Source: Burkholderiales bacterium (GTDB taxonomy: Bacteria; Pseudomonadota; Gammaproteobacteria; Burkholderiales; SG8-39). From it: DNA of 64,000 nt. The notes beneath the pieces are model-generated. The model saw only the letters and a program-made list of their open reading frames with translations, had not been told where the DNA came from and searched no databases. The stretch spans positions 310,001 to 374,000 of the forward strand of contig JAOSJV010000001.1 of NCBI GenBank assembly GCA_027493935.1. The letters are read 5' to 3'. Positions 48,484 to 57,701 of this stretch are shown here, piece after piece. Numbering within the stretch: the stretch's first letter is position 1; each line of letters starts with the position of its first letter. The translations under genes were made by a program, and so were the position numbers.

Positions 48484-49431
48484 CTACCGGCCGCGGATGA
48501 TCTGGTCGAGCACCTGGCCGTCGATGTCGGTGTTGAGCTGCAGCCAGAGCGGCAGGTGGTCCGAGACCTGGTAGGTGAACTGCGTCTTCGACAGATCGGG
48601 GAAGAGCGGCCGGTGGTCGCCGGCGTAGAAGTCGAGCACGCCCCGGCGTTGGTGAAGTTCTCCGGGTAGATCGGGTAGTGGAAGATCTGGTCGTAGCGCT
48701 TGCCCTTGGCGAGGTCGGTGCCGAACTCGAGCGCGGCGAGGGCGCGCGGCAGCTCGAGCTGCTTCGCGGTGATCGTCCGGAACAGGCTGCTGCGGCGGCT
48801 CGGGATGTTGAAATCGCCCATGACGATCAGGTCCTTGTCCTCGACGGTCCTCTGCCGCCGCTTGAGGTCGATCCATTCGGCGAGCGAGGCGAGCTCGGTC
48901 TCGCGCTCGGCCGCGCTCGCGCCCCAGCGCACGTGCGCGGTGATCACTACGAAGTCGAAGTTCCCCGAGGCGAACGAGGCCATGTACGGCATGCGCCACC
49001 AGGTGAATTCGGGCACGTACTCGGTGCCGACCTTGCGCCGCGGCGGGTTGGCCGCGGCGGCGAGCCCGGTGAACGCGACGGCGCGCTTGTCGTACACGAA
49101 CCCGAGCCGCTCGCGATTGCCGCCGGCGTCGGGGATCATGTCGGAGTACACCGCGCGCCAGTAGGGGCCCAGGATCTTCAGGATCCGGCCGAGATCGGTC
49201 AGGTCGTCGCGCAGCTCGACGACGCTCACCAGGTCGAACTGGCCGATGATCTCGGCGACATAGTGGATCGCGACGTCCGCGCGGCGCTTCTTGCCGAGCT
49301 CGCGGATGTTCCAGGTCGCGATATTCAGCGTCTCGTCGATCTTCGACGGCGGGATCTGCGCGGCGCCGATGCGCTGGCGCAGCACCTTCCAGGCCCTTCG
49401 CGACGGCAGGCGGGATCTTGCCGTGGAACAT
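48484..49431 (-). CDS. Endonuclease/exonuclease/phosphatase family protein, two frameshifts
   Basis: About 315 residues of the DNase I-like fold. The catalytic pattern is present in order: NIATWNIRELG (Asn), VSVVELRDDL (Glu), VVITAHVRWG (His), IVMGDFNIPSR (Asp/Asn) and the C-terminal VSDHLPLWLQL (SDH). The N-terminus (MFHGKIPPAVAKG) and the last 60 residues lie in other frames. The shifts are near 49394-49397 and at the four-C run 48641-48644; adding one G restores NAGGVLDFYAGDHRP. No signal peptide is evident. Substrate (DNA, phospholipid or phosphoester) cannot be told. It is convergent with the gene at 48070. Confidence 0.85.
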   Translation of the reverse strand: MFHGKIPPAVAKGLEGAAPAHRRRADPAVEDRRDAEYRDLEHPRARQEAPRGRRDPLCRRDHRPVRPGERRRAARRPDRSRPDPEDPGPLLARGVLRHDPRRRRQSRAARVRVRQARRRVHRARRRGQPAAAQGRHRVRARIHLVAHAVHGLVRLGELRLRSDHRARALGRERGRARDRARLARRMDRPQAAAEDRRGQGPDRHGRFQHPEPPQQPVPDDHREAARAAARPRRARVRHRPRQGQALRPDLPLPDLPGELHQRRGVLDFYAGDHRPLFPDLSKTQFTYQVSDHLPLWLQLNTDIDGQVLDQIIRGR

Positions 49432-49571
49432 CCTCTCCTCCGCGACGTCGATGGCGGGCGAGCCGCCATTCTCGCGCCATTGCGGCGCCGCCGGGCGTGC
49501 CGCCGCTGCGTTCCGGCGCCCGCGCTTGCAATCCGGCGCGGCGGCCGCACCTCCGGCCGAGGAGGTGTCTC

Positions 49572-49931
49572 ATGAGCGAGACCTTGCTGCCCGAGGCGCA
49601 GGACCGCAAGCTGCGCCGGCTCGCCACGGCCGTGTACGCGCTGCAGGCGCTCGGGCTCGTGATTTGGCCGGCGTGGGTGGCCGGCGCGGTGATCGATTAT
49701 CTCGAGATCGGCGAGGCGCGCGGCACCTGGCTCGAGACCCAATTCAACTGGCAGCTGCGGACGTTCTGGTTCGGGCTCGCGGCCGCTGCGATCGGCTGGC
49801 TGCTGCTCGCGGTGAAGATCGGCGCGCTGGTGCTCGCCGGCGCCGCGGTGTGGGCGGTCTACCGCATCGTGAAGGGGTGGATCGCGCTCAACGACGGGCG
49901 CGCGCTCGCGCTCGCCGAGGCGCCGCACTAG
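49572..49931 (+). CDS. Small membrane protein, paralogue of 48070-48480
   Basis: A 119-residue protein with three hydrophobic segments and the shared EARGTWLETQFNWQLRTFWF and WAVYRIVKGWIAL stretches. GAGGAGGTG precedes ATG 49572. It is divergent from the endonuclease-family gene and is followed by a clear bidirectional terminator. No known function. Confidence 0.8.
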   Translation: MSETLLPEAQDRKLRRLATAVYALQALGLVIWPAWVAGAVIDYLEIGEARGTWLETQFNWQLRTFWFGLAAAAIGWLLLAVKIGALVLAGAAVWAVYRIVKGWIALNDGRALALAEAPH

Positions 49932-49956
49932 CGGCGCGCGTCGCGTCGGAAAGGAA

Positions 49957-49980
49957 AAGGCCCGGCCTCGGCCGGGCCTT
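49957..49980. terminator. Bidirectional intrinsic terminator
   Basis: AAGGCCCGGCC and GGCCGGGCCTT form an 11-bp perfect inverted repeat separated by TC, between the convergent genes ending at 49931 and 49999. Confidence 0.75.
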
Positions 49981-49998
49981 CGCGCGCCTGTGTTCCGC

Positions 49999-50628
49999 TC
50001 AGAACTTGAACAGCGCGCTCGCGGACCACATGTCGGTCCGCAGCTGGCCGGTGGTGGGGTCTCCGATCTCGCCGTAGTTTTCGTACTCGCCGCGCACCGC
50101 CCAGCGGCTGTTGATGTCCCATTGCACGCCGCCGCCCAGGAGCAGCGCGGTCGTGCGGTCCTCGGCATTGATCAGGTTGGCCGGCGTCGTGCCGCTGACG
50201 GTCGTCTTGACCTTGCCGTTGAACGCGCCGACGCGGCCGAAGAAGCTGAAATTCGGCGCCACCGGCGCGATGCCGAGCGCCGAGAGACCCCAGCCGTCGA
50301 CCTTGTGCGTCGACTGCCCGCTCGTCGCGCCGTTGTAGTCGGCGTCGAACTTGCCGAGGTAGTAATAACCGCCCTCGACGGCGAGGTAGCGGTGGAAGCG
50401 CCAGCCGACAAAACCCTTGCCGCCCGCCTCGTGACGGTTTTCGTTGCGCGTGGTCCCGGCCGGCGGCACGAAATCAGCGGACTCGAAGCTCGCCTTCGAG
50501 ACGCCGACGCCCGCCCCGCCGTAGAGGCCGAGCTGCTCAGCAAGCGGCGTGGTCGGCGCCTGCGCGGCAGCCGCGGCGGGCAGCATCGCGAGTGCTGCGG
50601 CGACCGCGATAGGAAGGTGGTTACGCAT
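49999..50628 (-). CDS. Outer-membrane beta-barrel protein (OmpA/OmpX-like)
   Basis: A 209-residue protein with a signal peptide (MRNHLPIAVAAALAMLPAAA, cut after AAQA). The mature part shows alternating beta strands: GLYGGAGVGVSKASF, FVGWRFHRYLAVEGGYYYLG, FSFFGRVGAFNG, TALLLGGGVQWDI and WAVRGEYENYG. It ends in Phe (SASALFKF), as outer-membrane barrels do. About eight strands are predicted. It lacks a peptidoglycan-binding domain. The AT-rich upstream region and strong promoter suggest high expression. Confidence 0.88.
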   Translation of the reverse strand: MRNHLPIAVAAALAMLPAAAAAQAPTTPLAEQLGLYGGAGVGVSKASFESADFVPPAGTTRNENRHEAGGKGFVGWRFHRYLAVEGGYYYLGKFDADYNGATSGQSTHKVDGWGLSALGIAPVAPNFSFFGRVGAFNGKVKTTVSGTTPANLINAEDRTTALLLGGGVQWDINSRWAVRGEYENYGEIGDPTTGQLRTDMWSASALFKF

Positions 50629-50690
50629 GTTGTCTTCTCCGACTGAAGTTTTCTTGGCACCTCGCGGCTCCTTGCCGCTTCGGTCGGAGA

Positions 50691-50718
50691 ATCATAACCT
50701 TAAAGCCGAATATTTCAA
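50691..50718 (-). promoter_or_regulatory. Promoter of the outer-membrane protein gene
   Basis: Minus strand: TTGAAA (plus 50713-50718), 16 bases, TATGAT (plus 50691-50696). It lies in the most AT-rich stretch of the window (about 50690-50765), about 60 bases upstream of ATG 50628. Confidence 0.6.
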
Positions 50719-51363
50719 TAGACTTCTTGGATATAGAGGATAAGTAGCTGTTTTAAAGCGCCTAGCGTTGCGAAAAAGCAACGCTTTCCCGGAGTTCGAA
50801 AATTGACCCGGGACGGACCGGTCAGCCTTCACGGCTGCGCTCCGCCTCCGCGCCGGCTGGCCCGCTTTCTGCAGATACCCCGGTATCAGCCACGGACCGA
50901 TCCCACGGCAGGGCATCTTCCGGGCGTCTGGGCCCGCGGCCGCCTCCGCCACCGGTCGCAAGTCACGTCGCACGGTCGTGCCCTCGCCGGGGATCCCGAC
51001 GCGAGTGATGGACCATCGACAACGCATTGCGCAGCGCGGCGTGCTCGCCGCGCTTGCGCCTGGCGCAGGCCGCGCTGCGTGCGCCCCACGCGTAGGCCGC
51101 CGTCCGCGCCGGACGGCACCCCGCGCATCACCCGTCGACCGGACGCGTCGTAGAGCGCGCCCTGTTCCACCCGGCGCCCGGGGGCTGCCGGCCGGTGCCG
51201 CGGCGCGCGCTCGCCGGGGTGCGCGATCCGGGCGAGCGGCTCGCGCGCCCGCCGCGCGTCGCGGGCGAGGAGTAACGGGTGATGGGAAAAACCACGGGGC
51301 CGGTGCGCCGGCGTGCTTGCGCGCCGCCTCGCCCATCACCCATTACTTCTTGCCGCTCGGTCG
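50719..51363. other. Gene-poor spacer with an imperfect long inverted repeat
   Basis: About 645 bases without a convincing gene. The left part is AT-rich upstream DNA of the outer-membrane protein gene. The middle is GC-rich with only shadow-like frames. At the right, AGTAACGGGTGATGGG (51271-51286) and CCCATCACCCATTACT (51332-51347) form a 16-base inverted repeat with one mismatch around a 45-base loop. It resembles the heptamer-type repeats seen elsewhere (GGGTGAT/GGGTAAT). Confidence 0.5.
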
Positions 51364-51638
51364 TCAGGCCGCGCGCTTCGACGCCGGCTTCGCGCGCGCC
51401 TTCGGCCGCGGATCGGGCAGGCGCACCGCGTGATCCTCGGCGGCCACCCAGCCCGTCAGGCGCCCGGCGAGCTGCAGCACCTTCGAGGGCGCGCCCTCGA
51501 CGAGCAGCATGCGCGGCATGGATTCGTCGAGCACGGTCACGCCCGCGCACCGCTGAGGCGCGCGACGTCGGCCGCGGGCTTCGCGCCGGGGCCGCGAAAG
51601 CGGAGGATGAATCGCGCCATCGGGATCGCGTCCATCAT
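51364..51638 (-). CDS. Small protein like a detached subtilase prodomain (I9-like), one frameshift
   Basis: Two short frames join into about 90 residues. The first is MMDAIPMARFILRFRG, ending DVARLSG. The second is VTVLDESMPRMLLVEG, VLQLAGRLTGWVAAEDHAV and a Lys/Arg-rich tail ending at 51364. Together they resemble the propeptide/inhibitor I9 fold (beta strand, helix, then TVLDE-SPRMLLVE). ATG 51638 overlaps the stop of the subtilase gene (ATGA), so translation is coupled. The frame change is at about 51537-51545. Its placement suggests a separately made folding chaperone or inhibitor of the protease. Confidence 0.6.
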
Positions 51639-53153
51639 AGCATCCCGCGTCCCTCGAACTCGGCGGTGAAGCCGAGGCTGCGCGCCGCCGCGAACACGAG
51701 CTTCGCCATCGCGTCCGAGCGCGCCTGACCGCGCGGCATGCCGAGCACGCCGCGCTTTCGCGCGAGCAGCGCGGCGGCGGCGCCGGTCACCGCCGGGCAG
51801 GCCATCGACGTGCCGTCGAGCGCCGCGTAGCCGCCCGGCCAGGCGGACACGATCGCGACGCCCGGCGCGGTGAGATCGATCTCGGGTCCGACGTTGGAGA
51901 ACGCCGCGATGAAGTTCCTGCGATCGCGCCCGTAGGGCGGCATCGCCTCGGCGGCGTGCGTCGAGCCGGCCGGGTAGGTGCCCTTGCGTCCCATCGCGCT
52001 GACGGCAATCGCGAGCTGATCGGCGCCCGGATAGGACACCGGCTCGCGGCCGTCGTTGCCGGCGGCGGCGATCACGAGCACGCCCTGGGCGCGGGCGTCG
52101 GCGATCGCCGCGGCGGTGGCCGCATCCGGCGCGCCGCCGCCCAGGCTCATGTTCACGAGATCGCAGCCGTCGGCCGCCGCGCGGTCGAGCGCCTTCAGGA
52201 TCGCGGAAGTTCGAGGCGAGGCCGCGTCCCTTGCCGAAGACGCGGTAGCTGCGCAGCGCCACGGCCGGCGCGAGCCCGCGCACGCCGAGCGCCCCGCGGC
52301 CGCTGCGCCGGCCGCGCGCGGCGACGATTCCGGCGACGTGCGTGCCGTGGCCCGCGCCGTTGTCGCGCCAGTCGCCGGGCCGCTCGCCCTGCACCGTGTT
52401 CTCGCCGCCGCTCACCAGCAGATCGGGATGGTCGCCGACGCCGGTGTCGATCACGCCGACCGTGACGCCGCGGCCGGCCGAGAGCCGCGCCGTGCGGTAG
52501 AAATGGCCGAGCGCGTCGCTCGCGGCGAGGTCGAGCGGCGCGAGCGCCACCTCGATCGCGGGGCGCGCGCGCACGTTGCGCCGGAGCGCGCTCCACAGGC
52601 CGAGCGCCGGGTAGACGTAGAGCCGCTCGATCGTCCGCGCCGCGGCCGGGAGGCGTAGCCTCGCCTCGCCGCGCGCGTCGGTCGTGCCGGCGTCGCCCTC
52701 GCGGGCCGCGAAATCGGTGAGCGCGATCACCTGCGCGCCCGGCACCGGCGTGCCGTCGGCGCGCGACACCACGCGCACCGTCATCGTGCCCAACGTTCGC
52801 GCGCTGCGCGCCGCGCGCGGCGCGGGCGCCGGCAGCGGCCGCGGGCTCGTCGCCGGCCGGTAGAAGAGCTCCGGCAGCACGCGCACGCCGGGCTGCGCGG
52901 TACGCAAGGCCAGCATCGCGTCGGGCGCCATCTCGACGAGCTTGGCGCCGTCCTCGCGCACCGAATCGAGCACGCGCACCGCGGCGGTGCCGCGGGTGCG
53001 CGCACGGCGCACGCGCATCGCCGTGCGGCCCGGACGCGCCGCCGCGGCGAGAAAGCGTTCGATCTCGCCCGAACCGCGCGGCGCCGGTCGGCCGCCGGCC
53101 GCCAGCCGTACCCCTTGCGGCGGCAGGATGATGTAGCGCCGTTTCGATGCCAT
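51635..53153 (-). CDS. S8 subtilisin-like serine protease with carboxypeptidase-regulatory-like domain, one frameshift
   Basis: About 505 residues. Residues 1-130 are Arg/Ala-rich without a signal peptide. Residues about 135-200 (MTVRVVSRADGTPVPGAQVI, TTDARGEARLRLPAA) form a carboxypeptidase-regulatory-like beta domain. The catalytic triad then appears: Asp in VGVIDTGVGDHPDL, His in GAGHGTHVAGIVAARG, Ser in DGTSMACPAVTGAAA, with the oxyanion Asn in AAAGNDG. The frame changes at GG 52205-52206; removing one base gives SNFAILKALDRAAADGCDLV. ATG 53153 is the start. No export signal is obvious, so the protease may be intracellular or use another route. Confidence 0.87.
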
Positions 53154-53522
53154 TTCGCCCGCTCCGATTCCGTGCGCCGCGACGCGCGCCGCGGGGAATG
53201 GTAACCCTGCGGACGCCGCGGTGAATCGGCCGGGCGGGCGCGCCCGCCCGGTGTGCCGCGCCGCCCGCCGCGTCGACGCCGAGCCGGACGCGCGCCCCGT
53301 GCCGAATGCGCGCTCGCCGTTCTACGCGGACCGAGCGTGGTCCGCGCCGCCGCGCTCGTCGCGGCGTCGCGGCGGGCGACCGAAGTCGTGCGAGGGAAGG
53401 GCGAATCGCCACTGCTGATCGCCGCCTTCGCGACCGTCGTCATATTCCGGGATCGGTTCTAGAATCGGACTGCGCGCCGGCAGCGCGCCGCCGCGCGCGA
53501 TCCGCCGCGGCATTCCAGGAAC
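53154..53522. other. Divergent spacer between subtilase and GntR genes
   Basis: 369 bases, GC-rich, without a convincing gene. TAGAAT at 53460-53465 is a possible -10 box for the GntR gene; no good -35 is seen at the right distance. Confidence 0.4.
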
Positions 53523-54248
53523 ATGGAGCCTGTAAGAAAGCGCATGCGTGTCAAGGCGCGCTCGGGCAAGCGCGGCGGCCTCACCGAAGCCGCCTACACC
53601 CGGATCAAGTCGGCGATCATCGAGGGCGCCCTGCCGCCGAACGGTGTCGTCTCGGTGAACGAGCTCGCGGCGTCCTACGGCCTCGGCGTCGGGCCGGTCC
53701 GCGCCGCGCTCATCCGGCTGTGCGGCGAGGAGCTCGTCGAGGTGCTGCCGCAGCACGGCTACCGCATCCTGCCGCTCACCTTGAAGGACGTCCTGCAGCT
53801 CTACGACGTACTCGCCGTGCTGCTGCCGAGCACCGCCGCGTTCGCCGCGCGCAACCCCCGCGTGCGCGAGCAGCTCGCGCGCATGCGCCAGCTGAACGCG
53901 CTCTGCAACGCGCCGCACCCGCCGGCGAGCGAGCGCGCGGAGCGCGCCATCATCGAGGCGGGGCGGGCGCTGTCGCGCATCATCGCCGAGAGCGCGGACA
54001 ACCGCTTCCTTCGGCAGACGCTCGACAGTCTGTTCCAGCAGGTGGATCGCGTGCTGCACGTATGGCGCCGGCGCGCCGAGCGGCCGATCGACTTTCGCCG
54101 CGACTACTCGGCGGTGATCGCGGCGCTGGGCGCCGGCGACCCGGATGCGGCGGCGCGCGCGGCGCAGGCGATGGTTGCGGCGAGCAAGGCCCACATCGTC
54201 GCCGGGATCCTCGCGCAGCCCGGCTTCTCCGAGGTGAGCCTGTCCTGA
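53523..54248 (+). CDS. GntR-family transcription regulator
   Basis: A 241-residue regulator. A basic N-terminal tail (MEPVRKRMRVKARSGKRGG) precedes the winged helix-turn-helix (YTRIKSAIIEGALPPNGVVS, LAASYGLGVGPVRAALIRL). The FCD-like helical domain is poor in the metal-binding His residues found in the regulator at 28656. It lies just upstream of the 4-hydroxybenzoyl-CoA reductase-like operon in the same orientation. The spacer between them has a promoter with a palindrome over the -35 box, so this protein is the best candidate regulator of that operon. Confidence 0.9.
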   Translation: MEPVRKRMRVKARSGKRGGLTEAAYTRIKSAIIEGALPPNGVVSVNELAASYGLGVGPVRAALIRLCGEELVEVLPQHGYRILPLTLKDVLQLYDVLAVLLPSTAAFAARNPRVREQLARMRQLNALCNAPHPPASERAERAIIEAGRALSRIIAESADNRFLRQTLDSLFQQVDRVLHVWRRRAERPIDFRRDYSAVIAALGAGDPDAAARAAQAMVAASKAHIVAGILAQPGFSEVSLS

Positions 54249-54283
54249 AACGGCCGACGCGTGGGCGGAGCCGGGCGCGGCTA

Positions 54284-54312
54284 TTGACATGTCAGAGCAT
54301 CTTAATTAACAT
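54284..54312 (+). promoter_or_regulatory. Promoter with overlapping palindromic operator candidate
   Basis: TTGACA (54284-54289), 17 bases, TAACAT (54307-54312). The perfect 10-base palindrome TGACATGTCA (54285-54294) overlaps the -35 box, and TTAATTAA (54302-54309) abuts the -10 box. The local sequence is much more AT-rich than its surroundings. Confidence 0.6.
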
Positions 54313-54408
54313 TTTAGCAACGCAGGCTGGAAGGGCTCCGGCGCGCTCGCCCGCGCGCCGCACAGGGCCATGCGGGTTGCGCGAGCGACCGGCGTGGGGG
54401 GAGGAGGC

Positions 54409-56706
54409 ATGGGCGGTCCGGCGGACTACGCCGTCATCGGCAAGAGGACGACCCGCACCGACGCCGTCGCCAAGGTGACCGGCGAGGCGCGCTACGCCAC
54501 CGACGTCTATCTCCCGAAGATGCTGTGGGCGCGCGTTCTGCGCAGCCCGCACGCGCATGCTCGGATCGTCTCGATCGATACCGCCAAGGCAAGGCGGCTG
54601 CCGGGGGTGAAGGCGGTCCTCACCGCGCAGGACGTGCCCGACGCGCGCTACGGGGCGCTGGTGCTCGACATGGGCATCTTCGCGCGCGACAAGGTCCGTT
54701 ACATCGGCGAGGCGGTCGCCGCGGTCGCCGCGCAAGACGAGGAGACCGCGGCGGCGGCCGTCAAGCTGATCGAGGTCGAATACGATCCGCTGCCGGCGGT
54801 GTTCGATCCCCTGCAGGCGATGCAGCCCGGCGCGCCGGTCCTGCACGAGAACCTGAAGGGCTACACGACGCTGTTCGAGCGCACCGCGCGCGCGATGAGC
54901 GGCAACGTGAACTACCAGGCCGACATCGCCCGCGGCGACGTGGCGGCCGGGTTCGCCGAGTCCGACCACGTATTCGAGGACACCTACACGGTCCAGAAGC
55001 AGCATCCCTCCTACATGGAGCCGAACTCGACGGTCGCCGACGTCGACGCCGACGGCCGTCTGGTGCTCTACAACACCACGCAGCGCCCGCACATCAACCA
55101 GGCGATCGTCTCCGCGCTGCTCGGCATCCCGATCTCGCGCATCCGCGTGGTGCCGTGCCACGTCGGCGGCGGCTTCGGCGGCAAGAACCGCACCCTGACC
55201 GAGCCGGCCGCCGCCGCCCTCGCGCTGAAGACGCGCCGTCCGGTACGGCTCACCTTCTCGCACGAAGAGGAGTTCACCTCGGCCACCACGCGGCACGCCG
55301 CGCTGATCCGGCTCAGGACCGGGGTGAAGCGGGACGGCACCCTGGTCGCCTCCGAGATCAGCCTGTACTACGACTGCGGCGCCTACGCGCCGACGCCGAA
55401 CGCGGTGTGGCTCGGCGCCATCTCCTCCACCGGCCCGTACCGCATCCCGCACGTGCGGGTCGAGGCGTTCTCGGTCTACACCAACAAGATGATGGGCGGG
55501 GCGTTCCGCGGCTACGGCGTGCCGCAGTCGAACTTCGCGCGCGAGTCGCAGATGGACCGCATCGCGCGCGAGCTCGGCATCGACCCGATCGAGCTCAGGC
55601 TCAAGAACTGCATCGGCGCCGGCGAGCGCCTGCACACCGGACAGCGGCTGCACAGCGCGCGCGTCAGGGAGACGCTGCTGCGGGCGCGGGAGATGGTCGG
55701 CTGGCAGGGCGCGCAGCTCGGTCCCAACCGCGCGCTCGGCGTGGCGTGCGGCATGTTCGCCTGCGGCGGCTTCGCGACCTCCGCCATCGTCCGGATGAAC
55801 ATGGACGGCACCGCCACGGTGGCAACCGGCGCGATGGACATGGGCCAGGGCCTGCGCACGGTGATGGGCCAGATCGCGGCCGAGACGCTCGGCCTCGAGG
55901 CCGCGGACGTCACGGTGGTGATCGGCGACACCGACCTCACGCCGTTCGACGTCGGCATCTTCGGCGACCGCGGCACGCACACCGCCGGCCAGGCGGTGAA
56001 GCTCGCCGCCGAGGACGCGCGCGAGCAGCTCCTCGCATCGGCGTCCGTGGCGCTCGGCGTCGCGCCCGGGGAGCTCCTGCTCGGCGGCAAGCGGGTGTTC
56101 GCGCGCGGCGCGCCGGAGCGCGGCCTGCGCTACAGCGACCTGCTCGGCGGCGGCCAATACAAGCGCGGCGGGCCGGTGATCGGCAAGGCCTCGATCAACC
56201 TGACCGAAGAGCCGTTCGACCCGGTGCTCGTGCGCGGCGCGGCCTCCAAGATGTTCTCCACTCACACCTTCGCCACGCACATCGCCGAGGTCGAGGTCGA
56301 TCGGGCGACCGGAGCGGTGAAGGTGCTGAAGGTGACCGCGGTGCACGACTGCGGCACGGTGATCAACCCGGACGGGCTCAAGGGTCAGATCATCGGCGGG
56401 CTCACCTCCGGCCTCGGCTATGCGCTCTACGAGGACGTGGTGATCGAGAGCGGGCAGGTGATGAACCCGAGCTTCCTCGAGTGCCGGCCGCCGGCCGCGC
56501 TCGACGTGCCGCCGGTCGAGTTCGACACCGTGGAGGAGTTCGACAGCCGCGGGCCGTTCGGCGCGAAGGGCGTCGGCAACGTGTCGGTGATCAACGTCGC
56601 GCCGGCGGTCGCCAACGCCGTGGAGCACGCGGTCGGGGCGCGCGTGACGAGCCTGCCGATCACGCCGGACAAGATCGTGCGCGCGCTGCGCGCCGCCGAG
56701 GGTTGA
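54409..56706 (+). CDS. 4-hydroxybenzoyl-CoA reductase-like molybdenum subunit, catalytic Glu replaced
   Basis: A 765-residue xanthine-oxidase-family large subunit. Landmarks are KVTGEARYATDVYLPKMLWA, VLRSPHAHARIVSIDT, CHVGGGFGGKNRTLTEPAA, GAFRGYGVPQSNFARESQMD and MDMGQGLRTVMGQIAAETLG. The MGGPADY start (ATG 54409) sits after GGAGGAGG; ATG 54370 would add 13 residues. The C-terminal motif that normally reads GxGE, with the catalytic Glu next to Mo, here reads GAKGVGNVS: codon 56578-56580 is AAC, so residue 724 is Asn. Either the chemistry differs or activity is lost. The subunit set matches 4-hydroxybenzoyl-CoA reductase. Confidence 0.9.
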   Translation: MGGPADYAVIGKRTTRTDAVAKVTGEARYATDVYLPKMLWARVLRSPHAHARIVSIDTAKARRLPGVKAVLTAQDVPDARYGALVLDMGIFARDKVRYIGEAVAAVAAQDEETAAAAVKLIEVEYDPLPAVFDPLQAMQPGAPVLHENLKGYTTLFERTARAMSGNVNYQADIARGDVAAGFAESDHVFEDTYTVQKQHPSYMEPNSTVADVDADGRLVLYNTTQRPHINQAIVSALLGIPISRIRVVPCHVGGGFGGKNRTLTEPAAAALALKTRRPVRLTFSHEEEFTSATTRHAALIRLRTGVKRDGTLVASEISLYYDCGAYAPTPNAVWLGAISSTGPYRIPHVRVEAFSVYTNKMMGGAFRGYGVPQSNFARESQMDRIARELGIDPIELRLKNCIGAGERLHTGQRLHSARVRETLLRAREMVGWQGAQLGPNRALGVACGMFACGGFATSAIVRMNMDGTATVATGAMDMGQGLRTVMGQIAAETLGLEAADVTVVIGDTDLTPFDVGIFGDRGTHTAGQAVKLAAEDAREQLLASASVALGVAPGELLLGGKRVFARGAPERGLRYSDLLGGGQYKRGGPVIGKASINLTEEPFDPVLVRGAASKMFSTHTFATHIAEVEVDRATGAVKVLKVTAVHDCGTVINPDGLKGQIIGGLTSGLGYALYEDVVIESGQVMNPSFLECRPPAALDVPPVEFDTVEEFDSRGPFGAKGVGNVSVINVAPAVANAVEHAVGARVTSLPITPDKIVRALRAAEG

Positions 56707-56707
56707 G

Positions 56708-57701
56708 ATGCAGGCGCTGCCCGCCTTCCGTTATTTCGCCCCGACCAGCGTCGACGAGGCGCTCGGCCTGCTCGCCGAGCTCGGCGGCGAGGCGATGCCC
56801 GCCGCCGGCGGGACCGACCTGGTGCCCTCGATGCGCCAGGGGTTGTTCGCGCCGAAGAGCGTGATCTCGCTGCAGGCGGTCGACGCCCTGCGCCGCATCG
56901 GCTGGGACGACGGCGCCGGGCTCGAGATCGGCGCGCTCGCCACGCTGCGGGAGGTGGCGGCCGACGCCGAGGTGCGGCGGCGCTTTCCCTTTGTCGCGCG
57001 CGCCGCGCACGCGGTCGGCTCGCCGCAGCTGCGCGAGATGGGCACCGTGGGCGGCAATCTCTGCCTCGATACCCGCTGCACCTTCTACAACCAGTCGCAG
57101 GGCTGGCGCGACACGCGCGGGGCGTGCGTGAAGACCGGGGGCGAGTTCTGCAAGGCCTCGCCGAACGGCCGTGCGCGCAAGTGCTTCGCGGTGTTCTCCG
57201 CCGATCTCGCCACCGCGCTGGTGGCCGCCGACGCGCGCGTCACGCTGCGCTCGGCGCGCGGCACGCGCACCCTGGCGCTCGCCGAGTTCTACACCGGCGA
57301 CGGCGCGAAGCCGAACGCGCGGGCTCCGGACGAGCTGGTCACCGGTGTTTCCATCCCCGCGCGCATGCAGGACGTCTTCGGCACCTACCTCAAGTACCGC
57401 GTGCGGCAGTCGATCGACTATCCGATCGCCGGAGTTGCGCTGACGCTGCGCGCGGACGCGGCGCGGCGGGTCGGCGACGAGGTGCGCCTGGTCGTAGGCG
57501 GCGTGACATCGCGGCCGCTCGTCGTCGGCGCGGTCGCCGAGCTCCTGCGCGGCCGGTCGCTCGACGACGCGCTGATCGAGCAGGCCGCGGCGCTCGCGCG
57601 CAAGGCGGCGACGCCGCTTGCGAACACCGCCGGCGACCGCGCGCACCGCAGGGAGATGGTGCACGAAATGACGCGACGTGCTCTGCGAGAGGCACTCAAC
57701 C

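Noticed and set aside
50886..51170. Possible 94-residue minus-strand gene in the gene-poor spacer
   Set aside because: Arg/Ala-rich, no ribosome binding site and no recognisable motif; coding cannot be supported.
54292..56628. 778-residue minus-strand open frame opposite the Mo subunit
   Set aside because: Antisense shadow in high-GC DNA; low-complexity Arg/Ala/Val/His composition and no motif.
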